Of a stretch of DNA of 64,000 nucleotides, positions 18,276-27,135 are shown piece by piece. The translations under genes and the position numbers were made by a program. The stretch comes from JBBTCX01 sp964494205 (lineage in GTDB: Bacteria > Planctomycetota > Phycisphaerae > UBA1845): positions 62,001-126,000 of the forward strand of contig CAZBRD010000004.1 in NCBI GenBank assembly GCA_964494205.1, written 5' to 3'. The notes below the pieces were generated by a model. It had not been told where the DNA came from, did not search any database, and saw only the letters and a program-made list of their open reading frames with translations. Each line of letters opens with the position of its first letter. Position 1 is the first letter of the stretch.

Positions 18276-19895
18276 ATGCAATCATCGGCGGCTGACGGGA
18301 TCACGTGTCCGAAACCGAATTGCGGCCATTTCAATCGAATGGACGCTGCCCATTGCGCGCAATGCGGCGGCGAACTGAAGCCTTTGAACGCGCCAGCGAC
18401 GACTTCGGGGGAGGCTGTCAAAGGCAAGCTCGGGGTCTCATTTTGGCTAGTGAACGTGATCGAGATGTGGGAACGTCTGGCGTATTACACGCTGCGACCT
18501 GTCGCACCCATCTACATCATGCAGGCCACCGAACCGGGCGGCCTTCATCTTACTGCCAAGGATAAGGGGACCATCTACCTCTGGTGGGCTGTGTTCCAAT
18601 CCATCTTTCCGATGGTCACGGGCGGGTATGCCGATCGATACGGCTACAAGAACATGTTGGCGTTCTCGGTCACGATGAACATCATCGGCTACCTGACGAT
18701 GGCGATGTCGCATTCCTATGCCGGTTTCTTCATCGGTGTTTTGCTGCTTGCGTTCGGAACAGCTTTTTTCAAACCAAGCATTCAGGCGACACTGGGGGCT
18801 CAGTTGACTAAGGAGAATTCCTCCCTGGGATGGGGAATCTTCTACTGGGTTGTCAACGTCGGATCGATGATTGGGCACTACATCTCGCCCTTCCTTCTCG
18901 GGAATCCGCACTCTGCCGATGGCTGGCGCACCCTCTTTTACGCGTGCGCCGGGTTTACGGCATTGAACTATGTCATGCTGTTTACGATCCCGTCGGTTCC
19001 ATCCGGCGCGGCCATGAATCGCAATCCGTTTCAGGTTTTCTGGCACACGATCAAGAATGTGTTTGAGCCGCGACTGATTGTTTGGATTCTGATCATGTCT
19101 TGTTTTTGGATGATGATGTACCAGCTCTGGGATTTGCAACCCAACTTCATCGAGGACTGGGTCGACAGCTCGATGATCGCCAAGCACATTCCGGAAAAAC
19201 TGACGCATTATCGCGAAATCGGCGATGGTGGAGTGCTCAAAGTTCCACAGCAGATTCTGATTTCGTTGAACTCCATTCTGATTGTCGCGCTCATCATTCC
19301 CGTATCGTGGACGGTGCGAAAAATGCGAACGCTGTCTGCGATGTTCTTTGGCATGGTGATGAGCACCATTGGCGTCCTTGCTGCCGGCTTGACCATGAAT
19401 GCATGGTTCCTGCTTCTTGGCATCGTTGGGTTTTCACTCGGCGAAATGCTCACCGGACCTAAGAAAAACGAATACCTGAACCTGATTGCACCACCTGGCA
19501 AACGCGGCCTTTACCTGGGCTATGTGAACATTCCAGCCGGCATCGGCTCGGGAGTCGGCGCGTGGATCGCGGGCATCGTGTATGGCAACTATGGCGAGAA
19601 GGCTGTACTTGCCTTGCGGTATCTGGCTGAGCACACACCGTTGGGGCAAGGAAAGGGTTGGAATGGAGTTCCGGGGACTTTGGAGGCGACGCTTGGCGTT
19701 AATCGAAGCGAAGCGTTTTATGCGTTGCGCTATTCGCTTGGGATGGACGCACAAACTTGCACAAAACTACTGTGGGACACTTACCACCCGCAGTATTACG
19801 TCTGGATTCCGTTTGCGGCCATTGGGGTTTTTGCGGCCATTGCACTGGCGGTATTCGGGCAGATGGCCAAACGCTGGTCGGATATGAATGCTTGA
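18276..19895 (+). CDS. POT-like MFS transporter with an N-terminal zinc ribbon
   Basis: 539 residues with about 12 membrane segments. The N-terminal motif VNVIEMWERLAYYTLRPV corresponds to the POT-family signature region (E-x-x-E-R, here EMWER), and MNIIGY and KKNEYLNLIAPPGKRGLYLG follow the MFS layout. POT transporters import di- and tripeptides with protons. Unusually, the first 40 residues carry a zinc-ribbon-like set of four Cys (CPKPNC...CAQC) before the first membrane helix. The gene order MFS-pepT-MFS supports a peptide substrate, but specificity is inferred. Start ATG 18276; GGGAGG lies 11 bases upstream. Confidence 0.85.
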   Translation: MQSSAADGITCPKPNCGHFNRMDAAHCAQCGGELKPLNAPATTSGEAVKGKLGVSFWLVNVIEMWERLAYYTLRPVAPIYIMQATEPGGLHLTAKDKGTIYLWWAVFQSIFPMVTGGYADRYGYKNMLAFSVTMNIIGYLTMAMSHSYAGFFIGVLLLAFGTAFFKPSIQATLGAQLTKENSSLGWGIFYWVVNVGSMIGHYISPFLLGNPHSADGWRTLFYACAGFTALNYVMLFTIPSVPSGAAMNRNPFQVFWHTIKNVFEPRLIVWILIMSCFWMMMYQLWDLQPNFIEDWVDSSMIAKHIPEKLTHYREIGDGGVLKVPQQILISLNSILIVALIIPVSWTVRKMRTLSAMFFGMVMSTIGVLAAGLTMNAWFLLLGIVGFSLGEMLTGPKKNEYLNLIAPPGKRGLYLGYVNIPAGIGSGVGAWIAGIVYGNYGEKAVLALRYLAEHTPLGQGKGWNGVPGTLEATLGVNRSEAFYALRYSLGMDAQTCTKLLWDTYHPQYYVWIPFAAIGVFAAIALAVFGQMAKRWSDMNA

Positions 19896-19992
19896 TGACG
19901 TGTGGTTGCTGGGCGGGACGAGTGCTCTATCGCAGCCAAAATTTCGGGGGGCATGGTCAAGCGCCAGCTTGGCCATGGACTTTGGCGTGACG

Positions 19993-20121
19993 CCACGGCC
20001 TTGCTGCGGCAAGACCGTGCCACCCGGCGACCCAACGATTAAGCTGCGACACAGCGCTTGTTTATTACTCGTCAAGACCGGTTGGAAGCCGGTCCCACAC
20101 TTGCCCCTGCTTGCGCAGGGG
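19993..20121. repeat. CACGG-type hairpin (copy 3) and a C/G-arm hairpin
   Basis: 19993-20025 is the third CACGG hairpin; its inner arms are CCTTGC/GCAAGA where the other copies have CCAAGC/GCTTGA, so pairing is kept by paired changes. 20104-20121 is CCCCTGC-TTGC-GCAGGGG, a perfect seven-base stem. Together they fill most of the gap between the transporter and pepT. Confidence 0.7.
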
Positions 20122-20179
20122 GCTCTGAAAAACTTGTGTACGGAAGAATATTCGCTGATCTAACGCGGTTCGTGGGTGA

Positions 20180-21418
20180 ATGAAAATGGATACTCTGCTC
20201 GATCGTTTTTGTCGTTACGTGAAGGTTGAATCCACGGCTGTTGAGGAGACGAAGGATTATCCCAGCTCGCCGGGGCAGATGGAGATGGCCCGCATGCTGA
20301 CCGACGAGCTTCGCGCGGTCGGGGTGGCGGACGTTTCGATGAGCGAGTTCGGCATCGTGATGGGCACGATCCCGGCGACGGTGCAAGGTGCGCCGACGAT
20401 TGCGTGGCTGGCGCATGTGGACACGTCGCCAGAGACCACCGCGAAAAACGTCAAGCCGCAGGTCGTTCGCAATTACGACGGCAAAGACATCGTCTTGCCC
20501 GGCGACAAGAGCAAAGTTATTCGCATCGATGACACCGAAGGGCTGGCTGAGTTGAAGGGCAAGACGCTCATCACGACCGATGGCACGACGCTGCTCGGCG
20601 CGGACGACAAGGCCGGTGTGGCGGTCATTATGACCACGGCTGCTCACCTGATGGCGAACAAGGACCTCAAGCACGGACCCATTCGCGTGATTTTCACTTG
20701 CGACGAGGAAGTTGGCAGAGGGACGGACAAGCTCGATCTGAAAAAGATCAACGCGACCGTGGCTTACACGCTCGACGGCGAGGCCGAGGGCATGCTGGAG
20801 CAAGAGACGTTCTCGGCGGATCTCGCGGTGGTCACGATCACGGGGCGCAATATCCACCCGGGGCTGGCGACCGGTCGCATGATCAACGCCATCCGCATTG
20901 CGGGCGATTTCCTGTCGCGCATGCCGTGGCAGCGGCTCGCGCCGGAAACGACGGCGCTGAAAGATGGATTCCTCCACCCCTATGTCATCGAGGGCGGCGT
21001 TGAGTCGGTGAAGATCCGCATTCTTCTGCGGAGCTTTGTGACGGCGGAACTCAGCGAGTTTGCGACGTTGCTGAAGACCATCGCCACGACGCTGATGGCT
21101 GAGCATCCGAAAGCGAAGATCGACGTCAACGTGACTAAGCAATATCGCAACATGGTCGAAGCGCTCGCGAAGGAGCCGCGCGCAGTCGACCTCGCAGCCA
21201 AGGCCTATCGTGCGATCGGCATCGAGCCGAAATTCAAATCGATTCGCGGCGGAACCGACGGGTCGCGCCTCAGCGAAATGGGCCTGCCGACGCCGAACCT
21301 CTCCACGGGCATGTACAATTTCCACTCGCCGCTGGAGTTCGCCTGCCTGGAAGAAATGGAAACGGCCGTGAAGGTATTGATCGAGCTGGCGCAATTGTGG
21401 GGAAGGGAAAAAGCGTGA
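20180..21418 (+). CDS. pepT: Peptidase T (aminotripeptidase, M20B)
   Basis: 412 residues, normal for PepT. Zinc-site motifs of the M20 family are in order: LAHVDTSP (His and Asp), TTLLGADDKAGVAVIM (bridging Asp), FTCDEEVGRGTDK (catalytic Glu pair), YTLDGEAEG, NIHPGLATGRMINAI, and a late His in TGMYNFHSPLEF. The enzyme releases the N-terminal residue from tripeptides in the cytoplasm. ATG 20180 is taken; ATG 20186 is possible. The last four bases overlap the start of the downstream MFS gene. Confidence 0.93.
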   Translation: MKMDTLLDRFCRYVKVESTAVEETKDYPSSPGQMEMARMLTDELRAVGVADVSMSEFGIVMGTIPATVQGAPTIAWLAHVDTSPETTAKNVKPQVVRNYDGKDIVLPGDKSKVIRIDDTEGLAELKGKTLITTDGTTLLGADDKAGVAVIMTTAAHLMANKDLKHGPIRVIFTCDEEVGRGTDKLDLKKINATVAYTLDGEAEGMLEQETFSADLAVVTITGRNIHPGLATGRMINAIRIAGDFLSRMPWQRLAPETTALKDGFLHPYVIEGGVESVKIRILLRSFVTAELSEFATLLKTIATTLMAEHPKAKIDVNVTKQYRNMVEALAKEPRAVDLAAKAYRAIGIEPKFKSIRGGTDGSRLSEMGLPTPNLSTGMYNFHSPLEFACLEEMETAVKVLIELAQLWGREKA

Positions 21419-22905
21419 CGAATGCCGACAGTTTTCTTACGCCTAAGCGAGAGGACTCGCTAAGCACTCGCATTCGAGATTTCTTTCTCGCCTTTGCCGA
21501 CCTGTTCAAACTGCCCGCCGGTTTCTGGATCATCATCGTCGGCTTCATGATCAACTCGATGGCCTATTTCGGCATGTTGACGTTGATCGCCACGTTTTTG
21601 AACCAGGACGTTGGTTTGCCCGATCGATGGGCCAGTCCGGTGGTTTCAGTCTTCACCGCGTTTGTCACGCTCTTTATGTTGGGGTTTGGAAGCCTCGCGG
21701 AAAGGCTTGGCGTTCGACGAGGTTTGCTGGTCGCGCTGTTGTGCTGCGTCGTAGGTCGCATCGTCTATTCAGGTGTGCCGTCGTTCACGACATCACTTTG
21801 GGTGGCTGTGCCCGTCATCATCACGGCGCTTATGTTGATCGCCGCCGGTGAAGCCATTCAGCAGCCGCTGACGTACGCGGGCGTCAAGCAATACACCGAT
21901 GAAAAGTCGAGCGCCATGGGCTATGGGCTCATCTACGCACTCATGAACCTCGGCATTTTCTTCATCGGCCTGCTTTCGCCGTTAGTTCGCGTACCGATCG
22001 ACGAAATCTTGAAGGCTCGCAAGGAGGGTTTACCGGAGCCTGCTTCGATTCTTGCGCCGCTGGCTGACAAAGTCACGAGCGGAATCGGCGGCGTCAATTG
22101 GATGTGCACGTTCATCAATCTGCTTGGGTTGCTTTTTGTCGCCGTGATGTTCACACGGCGTGTCGAGTCGAAAAAGCTACGTGTCGAAGACGAAGAAAAG
22201 AAGGCAGCCGAGCGATTAGCGGCGTCGTCCATGTCCATAGAAGCTCGCATCGTCGCCTATTTCAAGGAAGGTCCATTTACCAACGCGCGATTCCTGTTTT
22301 TCATTTTCATGCTGTTCCCCGTGCAGACTCTGTTTGCCCATCAGTGGCTGACGCTGCCTGCCTATGTTTTGCGTGCCTATCCGCAAGGTGTGGCTGATCG
22401 GATGGAATGGATCGTCAACTGGATCAATCCGGGGATCATCTTTCTTGGCGTCCCGATTGCTACCGCTCTGACCCGCCGAGTCAACGTTTACACGATGATG
22501 ATTATTGGTTCGCTGGTTTCCGCCATTCCAACGTTCTTCCTCTGTAGCGAACCGAATCTTTACTTGCTGATCACCTATCTGGTTCTCTTTTCGATCGGCG
22601 AAGCACTTTGGCAGCCGCGATTCCTGCAATACGCGGCGGAACTCGCTCCCGAGGGAAAGGTCGCCCAGTATATGGGTCTGGCAAATGTGCCGTGGATTTC
22701 CGTCAAAATGACTACCGGACTCTATTCAGGATTCCTGCTGGAGAAGTATTGCCCAAAAGAAGGCCAACAGGATACAGCTACGATGTGGTTCATTTACGGC
22801 CTCATCGCGATTGTGAGCCCGATCGGTTTGATCCTTGGTCGCAAATGGGTGATGCGTGGACCGCAGATGGGTGGCACGCCCAAGTCAGAATCGGCCACTG
22901 CTTAA
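21415..22905 (+). CDS. MFS transporter, POT-like, coupled to pepT
   Basis: 496 residues with about 12 membrane segments and a charged central loop (about 235-275). The GTG start overlaps the pepT stop as GTGA, with GGAAGGGAAAA just upstream, so translation is coupled. It resembles the transporter at 18276 in layout (SIGEALWQPRFLQYAAELAPEGKVAQYMGL near the end, as in POT-like MFS proteins) but lacks the zinc ribbon. Coupling to a tripeptidase suggests peptide import. Its stop abuts that of the convergent permease gene with no intervening base. Confidence 0.85.
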   Translation: MTNADSFLTPKREDSLSTRIRDFFLAFADLFKLPAGFWIIIVGFMINSMAYFGMLTLIATFLNQDVGLPDRWASPVVSVFTAFVTLFMLGFGSLAERLGVRRGLLVALLCCVVGRIVYSGVPSFTTSLWVAVPVIITALMLIAAGEAIQQPLTYAGVKQYTDEKSSAMGYGLIYALMNLGIFFIGLLSPLVRVPIDEILKARKEGLPEPASILAPLADKVTSGIGGVNWMCTFINLLGLLFVAVMFTRRVESKKLRVEDEEKKAAERLAASSMSIEARIVAYFKEGPFTNARFLFFIFMLFPVQTLFAHQWLTLPAYVLRAYPQGVADRMEWIVNWINPGIIFLGVPIATALTRRVNVYTMMIIGSLVSAIPTFFLCSEPNLYLLITYLVLFSIGEALWQPRFLQYAAELAPEGKVAQYMGLANVPWISVKMTTGLYSGFLLEKYCPKEGQQDTATMWFIYGLIAIVSPIGLILGRKWVMRGPQMGGTPKSESATA

Positions 22906-25900
22906 TTAACTGACCTGCATCGCAGCCACGATGTTGTTTCGCGCCGCGTAGCGGGCGGGGGCGATGCCCGCGAGCAGGCACACGCACACCGTTACCAGCA
23001 CGCCGAGGAGAATGGTGCCGACCGGCACGACGAAATCGAGTTGCACGTGCAGCAGGCCCGCGACGATGCGGTTGACGGTGTAGGCCTCGTGCGCGCCGAG
23101 TGCGATGCCGAGGATGCTGCCGATGAGTGCGAGTGTGATCGCTTCTGCCAGAATCAGGCGGACGATCTGCGATTTGAGCATACCGACTGCGCGGAGGATG
23201 GCGATCTGACGCGAGCGCATCTGAACGCTGACCATCATGAGATTCGCGACGCCGATCGACGCGACGAGAAGAATGATCGAGGGAAGCCACGTGGCTGTGA
23301 CCACTGCGCGATTCAGATTTCGACTGACCATCTCACGCATGCGTGTCAATGAGCCGGACACCACATCAGTGCGCTGCATGACTTCGCCCACGCGAAGCAG
23401 CACGAGCCGCTCGCAGAAAACATTCCAGTTGAACTGCGGTTCGCGACGGTCCCAATTGAACGAGACGTGACGCAGGGCTTTGCCAATTCGAATGAGAAGT
23501 GGTTTTAATTCTTCGGGCGTCGGCTCGCTTTCTGGCGAGGCAAGCCATTCGCGCAGCTTTGATTCGACCGGCGCGTATTCTGCCTTTTCAGTGGGCAAAT
23601 GCGGCTGCCAGTTCAAGGCAAGTCGAGCCAGCTCGCGATCGTTGGTGAAGTCGTGCGGCATGGAGCCGGGCTCATGGGTTGCGAGTTGTGCCGCTCCCAT
23701 TTTCCATTCCATCAAGTTCTGGGGCTTACCAGCTTCGACCTCGTCGCTTGGCAAGTCTCTCTTCGCGAAATCCGGCGGCGGCTCGGTGTGCTCGAAGTTG
23801 AAGTTGAACATGAACATCGAAACTGCGTCGATGCCAAATTTGTCGATCAAATCCTTTCGCGTGCCCAGCACAGCCGCGGCGGCTGCGAAGTCCATGTAGC
23901 TTGTCGCCTGGAACGTCGTGACGGCGATGTCCATCGCGGGCGACTGAATCACGCCGGCGATTTCAAATTCGGCTGACTTGTTGTCGATCTTGATCGTGAC
24001 GCGATCGCCGAGATGCACGTCGAGATTTCGCGCGGTTTGCACGGGCACGGTGACGTAACCGCCGCTGTTCATCTTGCGTGTGCAATCTTCCAGCTCGCCC
24101 TCGACGAAGGAAATCTTGAGCAATGAAAGCAAAGTCTCGGCCTCTCCCGCGACGAAGACCGGCCGGCTCAGCTTGCTCAGAAACGTCTCAAGGAATGACT
24201 TGGGCTTTTTCACGGTTTTCCGGTCGCCGACAATGATCTCGCAATCGACGTCCGTTGTGATCGTGCATTTGCCGACGCCTGGCAGCTGGCGGACTTTGTC
24301 GATCGTCTCGCCGCTCACATATTCCTGCGTCCACACGAAAGCATCTGGCAACTGCGAAGGGAAGTCCCAGATGGCTAACACGCTTTCGGCTCGCAGCGCG
24401 ATGTACACGATGATCGACAGGCCGACCATCATGACCCAACAGACGCCGGTGCTGCGCCAGGGCGAGCGAACGAGCTGATCGGATGCGAGCTTGCCGGGTA
24501 GGCCCATGATGCGCGCGACGAACCGAACGATGAACGGTCCCAGGGCGACAACCAGAACCGGCGCGATGAGAACATAGCCGAGATAATGAGTGCAGATGCC
24601 GAGGGTCGCAAAAGCGGGCGTGAGCCATTGTGTTGGGTCGCTGGTTCGCGACAGCCACTCATGAGCGAAGATGAAGGCAACCCCGATGACGCCAAGAACC
24701 GGCGCCCAGATAAGCCGTGCGGGATTCGCCAGCGTATAGATGGCCGCTAAGGGTGTGACGCGCGTGACTTGAAACAGCAGGAAAAACCAACTGACAAACG
24801 TGGTCAGCAGGCCGCTGATGATCGCGAGTTGGAGACCCCATGTGCTCAGCGCTAAAGGTGGCATTTCATCGTCTGCCAGCTGCGGAATCACTTCGATCAG
24901 AATCTTTGCCGCCGCCAATCCGACGAGCAACCCAACGATGCCAAGCGGGGCGATTTCGAGCAGCAGGTTCCACGCCAGCTGGCTTCGCGTCATGCCGATA
25001 CAGCGCAGGACGCCGAGCGAAGTGCGACGCTCGAACAGACTCATGCTCATCGTGGTGACGATGATGAAGAAGGACGTGAGCATGGCCACGAATGCCGCGA
25101 ATGAAAGGATGAGTCGTGTGATGCGCTCGGCTTCGAGCAAGAGTTCCTGCCTCGCTTTGGCAGAGTCGACTTTGTAGGCCAATCCTTTTTCCTGAAGCAG
25201 CGCTTCGACTTTCGCCTGCATGGTCGCGATCGCTGCCGGCGATGAATCGATGAGCATGACATCGACGCCGGAAGCCGCGTTCTTTTCGCCCTTGATTTCC
25301 CAGACGTCTTCGATGGCGGTGAATAACATAGGTTGTTGGAAATGCGCGGCCCGCTGGGAATCGAAAAGGCCGACGATGGTCAGTTCCTTACCGGGAGTCC
25401 CGCGAGTAATCGTGAGCTGAACCTTATCTCCGATTTGAACGCCCCACTCGTCGGCCATTTCGCGCTCGAGCAAAACAGCGCCGCGTTCACCCGGGGCGAT
25501 CAGCCGCCCATCGAGGCCATTGAACACGCGAAAATCATATTCTGTTCTGGGATCAATCCCGATCGCGTCCACGAAAGAACCTTTTGAACTCAGCAATTGA
25601 TCGGTTTCGGACGGCGAGATGCAGACCAATCGGCGAATGACGCGAGCCGTCACCTTCTTGACGTTGTCGAGGCCGCGCATGGTTTCGGCGAACGACGCAT
25701 CCATCGAGCCCCAATGCGCCCCCGGCGGCGAGATTGAAATGTGCGCGGACCCTAACCAGCGATTCACGACCTCGCCTTGAATCGCGCGAAAGGCCGTTTC
25801 ATGAAAGCTGGTGATCAACACGACGGCCGTGATGCCGATCGCGATGGAGACGACGATAGCCAGCGTGCGACCGCGACTAGCTCGCCAATTCCGCGTAGCG

Positions 25901-25920
25901 AGTTGCCGCAGGCTTCGCAT
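22906..25920 (-). CDS. Large ABC transporter permease with two FtsX domains
   Basis: 1004 residues with about ten membrane segments: one at the N-terminus (RTLAIVVSIAIGITAVVLI), three around residues 270-395, three around 405-525, and three at the C-terminus ending AGIAPARYAARNN. Two large extracytoplasmic MacB-like domains (about 40-260 and 530-855) separate them. This is the duplicated-FtsX layout of mechanotransmission exporters (MacB/LolE-like). ATG 25920 has GAAGGGAA five bases upstream, and the ATPase gene overlaps this start by 44 bases, so the two form one unit. Substrate unknown; a lipid, lipoprotein or peptide is typical. Confidence 0.9.
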   Translation of the reverse strand: MRSLRQLATRNWRASRGRTLAIVVSIAIGITAVVLITSFHETAFRAIQGEVVNRWLGSAHISISPPGAHWGSMDASFAETMRGLDNVKKVTARVIRRLVCISPSETDQLLSSKGSFVDAIGIDPRTEYDFRVFNGLDGRLIAPGERGAVLLEREMADEWGVQIGDKVQLTITRGTPGKELTIVGLFDSQRAAHFQQPMLFTAIEDVWEIKGEKNAASGVDVMLIDSSPAAIATMQAKVEALLQEKGLAYKVDSAKARQELLLEAERITRLILSFAAFVAMLTSFFIIVTTMSMSLFERRTSLGVLRCIGMTRSQLAWNLLLEIAPLGIVGLLVGLAAAKILIEVIPQLADDEMPPLALSTWGLQLAIISGLLTTFVSWFFLLFQVTRVTPLAAIYTLANPARLIWAPVLGVIGVAFIFAHEWLSRTSDPTQWLTPAFATLGICTHYLGYVLIAPVLVVALGPFIVRFVARIMGLPGKLASDQLVRSPWRSTGVCWVMMVGLSIIVYIALRAESVLAIWDFPSQLPDAFVWTQEYVSGETIDKVRQLPGVGKCTITTDVDCEIIVGDRKTVKKPKSFLETFLSKLSRPVFVAGEAETLLSLLKISFVEGELEDCTRKMNSGGYVTVPVQTARNLDVHLGDRVTIKIDNKSAEFEIAGVIQSPAMDIAVTTFQATSYMDFAAAAAVLGTRKDLIDKFGIDAVSMFMFNFNFEHTEPPPDFAKRDLPSDEVEAGKPQNLMEWKMGAAQLATHEPGSMPHDFTNDRELARLALNWQPHLPTEKAEYAPVESKLREWLASPESEPTPEELKPLLIRIGKALRHVSFNWDRREPQFNWNVFCERLVLLRVGEVMQRTDVVSGSLTRMREMVSRNLNRAVVTATWLPSIILLVASIGVANLMMVSVQMRSRQIAILRAVGMLKSQIVRLILAEAITLALIGSILGIALGAHEAYTVNRIVAGLLHVQLDFVVPVGTILLGVLVTVCVCLLAGIAPARYAARNNIVAAMQVS

Positions 25921-26617
25921 GGTTCCCTTCAGAATGTTTGAGATCGCTGACGACTTTGCCGTCGCTAATGTTTACGGTGCGATCGGCATAGGCGGAGGCA
26001 TGTGGCTCGTGAGTGACCGCGATGACCGTCCGCCCCTCATCTTTCACCAATTTGCTGAGCAATTGCCAGATGGCTTCGCCGTGCTTCGAATCGAGATTGC
26101 CCGTCGGCTCGTCCGCCAGAATGAGTGCGGGATCGTTCATCATCGCCCGCGCAACGGCCACGCGCTGCTGCTCGCCGCCGGACATGGCTTGGGGCCGGTG
26201 CGTCTTGCGATGGCCGAGATCGACAAGTTCGAGAAGCTCTTGCGCCCTCCGCTCGGCCTTGCGGTCGTCCGAACCCTCGATGATCGCGGGCAGCATGACG
26301 TTTTCAACGGCCGTCAGCGTGGGCAGCAGGTTGTACGACTGAAACACGATGCCGAGTCGGCGGCGGCGAAAGAGCGTCAATTCACGATCGCCCATGCGAC
26401 TGATGGTCTGGCCTTCGATGACGATCGAACCGGAGGTGGGTTTGTCGAGGCCGCCGATCAGGTGGAGCAATGTGCTTTTGCCCGACCCACTCGCACCCAT
26501 GATGGTGATGAACTCGCCCGCCGAAACCGAGAGCGATACGCCATCGACCGCGCGCACAGGCTCGCCCTCGCTGAGGTAGTGCTTCTGCAGATCGGTGACA
26601 GTGAGGACGTTGGCCAT
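25877..26617 (-). CDS. ABC transporter ATPase, LolD/MacB type
   Basis: About 246 residues from ATG 26617 (an ATG at 26623 is equally possible). Walker A GASGSGKST, Q-loop FQSYNLLPTLTAVENV, signature MSGGEQQRVAVARAMM, Walker B LILADEPTGNLDS and the H-loop His in VTHEP are all intact. The N-terminal YLSEGEPVRAVDGVSLSV region is typical of the LolD/MacB/FtsE branch. It powers the permease encoded immediately downstream, whose start lies inside this gene. Confidence 0.93.
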   Translation of the reverse strand: MANVLTVTDLQKHYLSEGEPVRAVDGVSLSVSAGEFITIMGASGSGKSTLLHLIGGLDKPTSGSIVIEGQTISRMGDRELTLFRRRRLGIVFQSYNLLPTLTAVENVMLPAIIEGSDDRKAERRAQELLELVDLGHRKTHRPQAMSGGEQQRVAVARAMMNDPALILADEPTGNLDSKHGEAIWQLLSKLVKDEGRTVIAVTHEPHASAYADRTVNISDGKVVSDLKHSEGNHAKPAATRYAELAS

Positions 26618-26695
26618 CGACATGTCATTATAGGTGGCGAGAACATGGGCCGCCATTGAACGCTTCAACTGCCCGTTGTATTACTATTTCCTACG

Positions 26696-27031
26696 ATGAA
26701 TGGTTCACCACAAGATGAACAAGCACGCAACGGTGATTCGGAAGAATTCGGGTATCCTCCAGAGTTGCGCGAAGCACTTGATTTCATCGTTGAGGAAACT
26801 ACAGAATCGCTGCGCAACTCCAAGGGACAGCTAGAACAAGCTGAACAGGTCATCAGTCACTATCTGAGATCTGGTTTCAACCTTGGGTTTACCTCGGGTG
26901 AACTGATCGACTTCTTCTGCGTCGACACACCAAATATACTAGAGTCCGCTGGATTTGTTGATGCTCAAGCTGATATTATCATGACCCTTTTCGACAGCAT
27001 TCATAGTCGACTAATGCGAGAGATTCGATAG
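26696..27031 (+). CDS. Small hypothetical protein
   Basis: 111 residues, acidic and mostly helical by composition (EEFGYPPELREALDFIVEETTES...). No family recognised, no signal peptide or membrane segment. ATG 26696 has no clear ribosome binding site, and GC is lower than in the neighbours. It sits alone, divergent from the ABC transporter and 105 bases before the dehydrogenase gene. Confidence 0.55.
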   Translation: MNGSPQDEQARNGDSEEFGYPPELREALDFIVEETTESLRNSKGQLEQAEQVISHYLRSGFNLGFTSGELIDFFCVDTPNILESAGFVDAQADIIMTLFDSIHSRLMREIR

Positions 27032-27085
27032 CGCTTCTTGGTTGATAGAACGTTGGTGCCAAGTGCGCGAGGGTTGCCCAATTAC

Positions 27086-27112
27086 TTGTGCCGTGAAATT
27101 TCCTGCTATACT
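27086..27112 (+). promoter_or_regulatory. Candidate promoter of the methylmalonate-semialdehyde dehydrogenase gene
   Basis: TTGTGC at 27086-27091 and TATACT at 27107-27112, spaced 15 bases, 23 bases before the start codon. The spacing is short for a housekeeping sigma promoter, so confidence is modest. GGAGAGG (27127-27133) is the ribosome binding site. Confidence 0.35.
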
Positions 27113-27135
27113 CCTGCCGTTCGTCTGGAGAGGTT

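Noticed and set aside
20072..21394. 440-codon open frame on the minus strand
   Set aside because: Exactly antisense to pepT, Arg/His-rich with no family pattern; a by-product of codon bias in the real gene.
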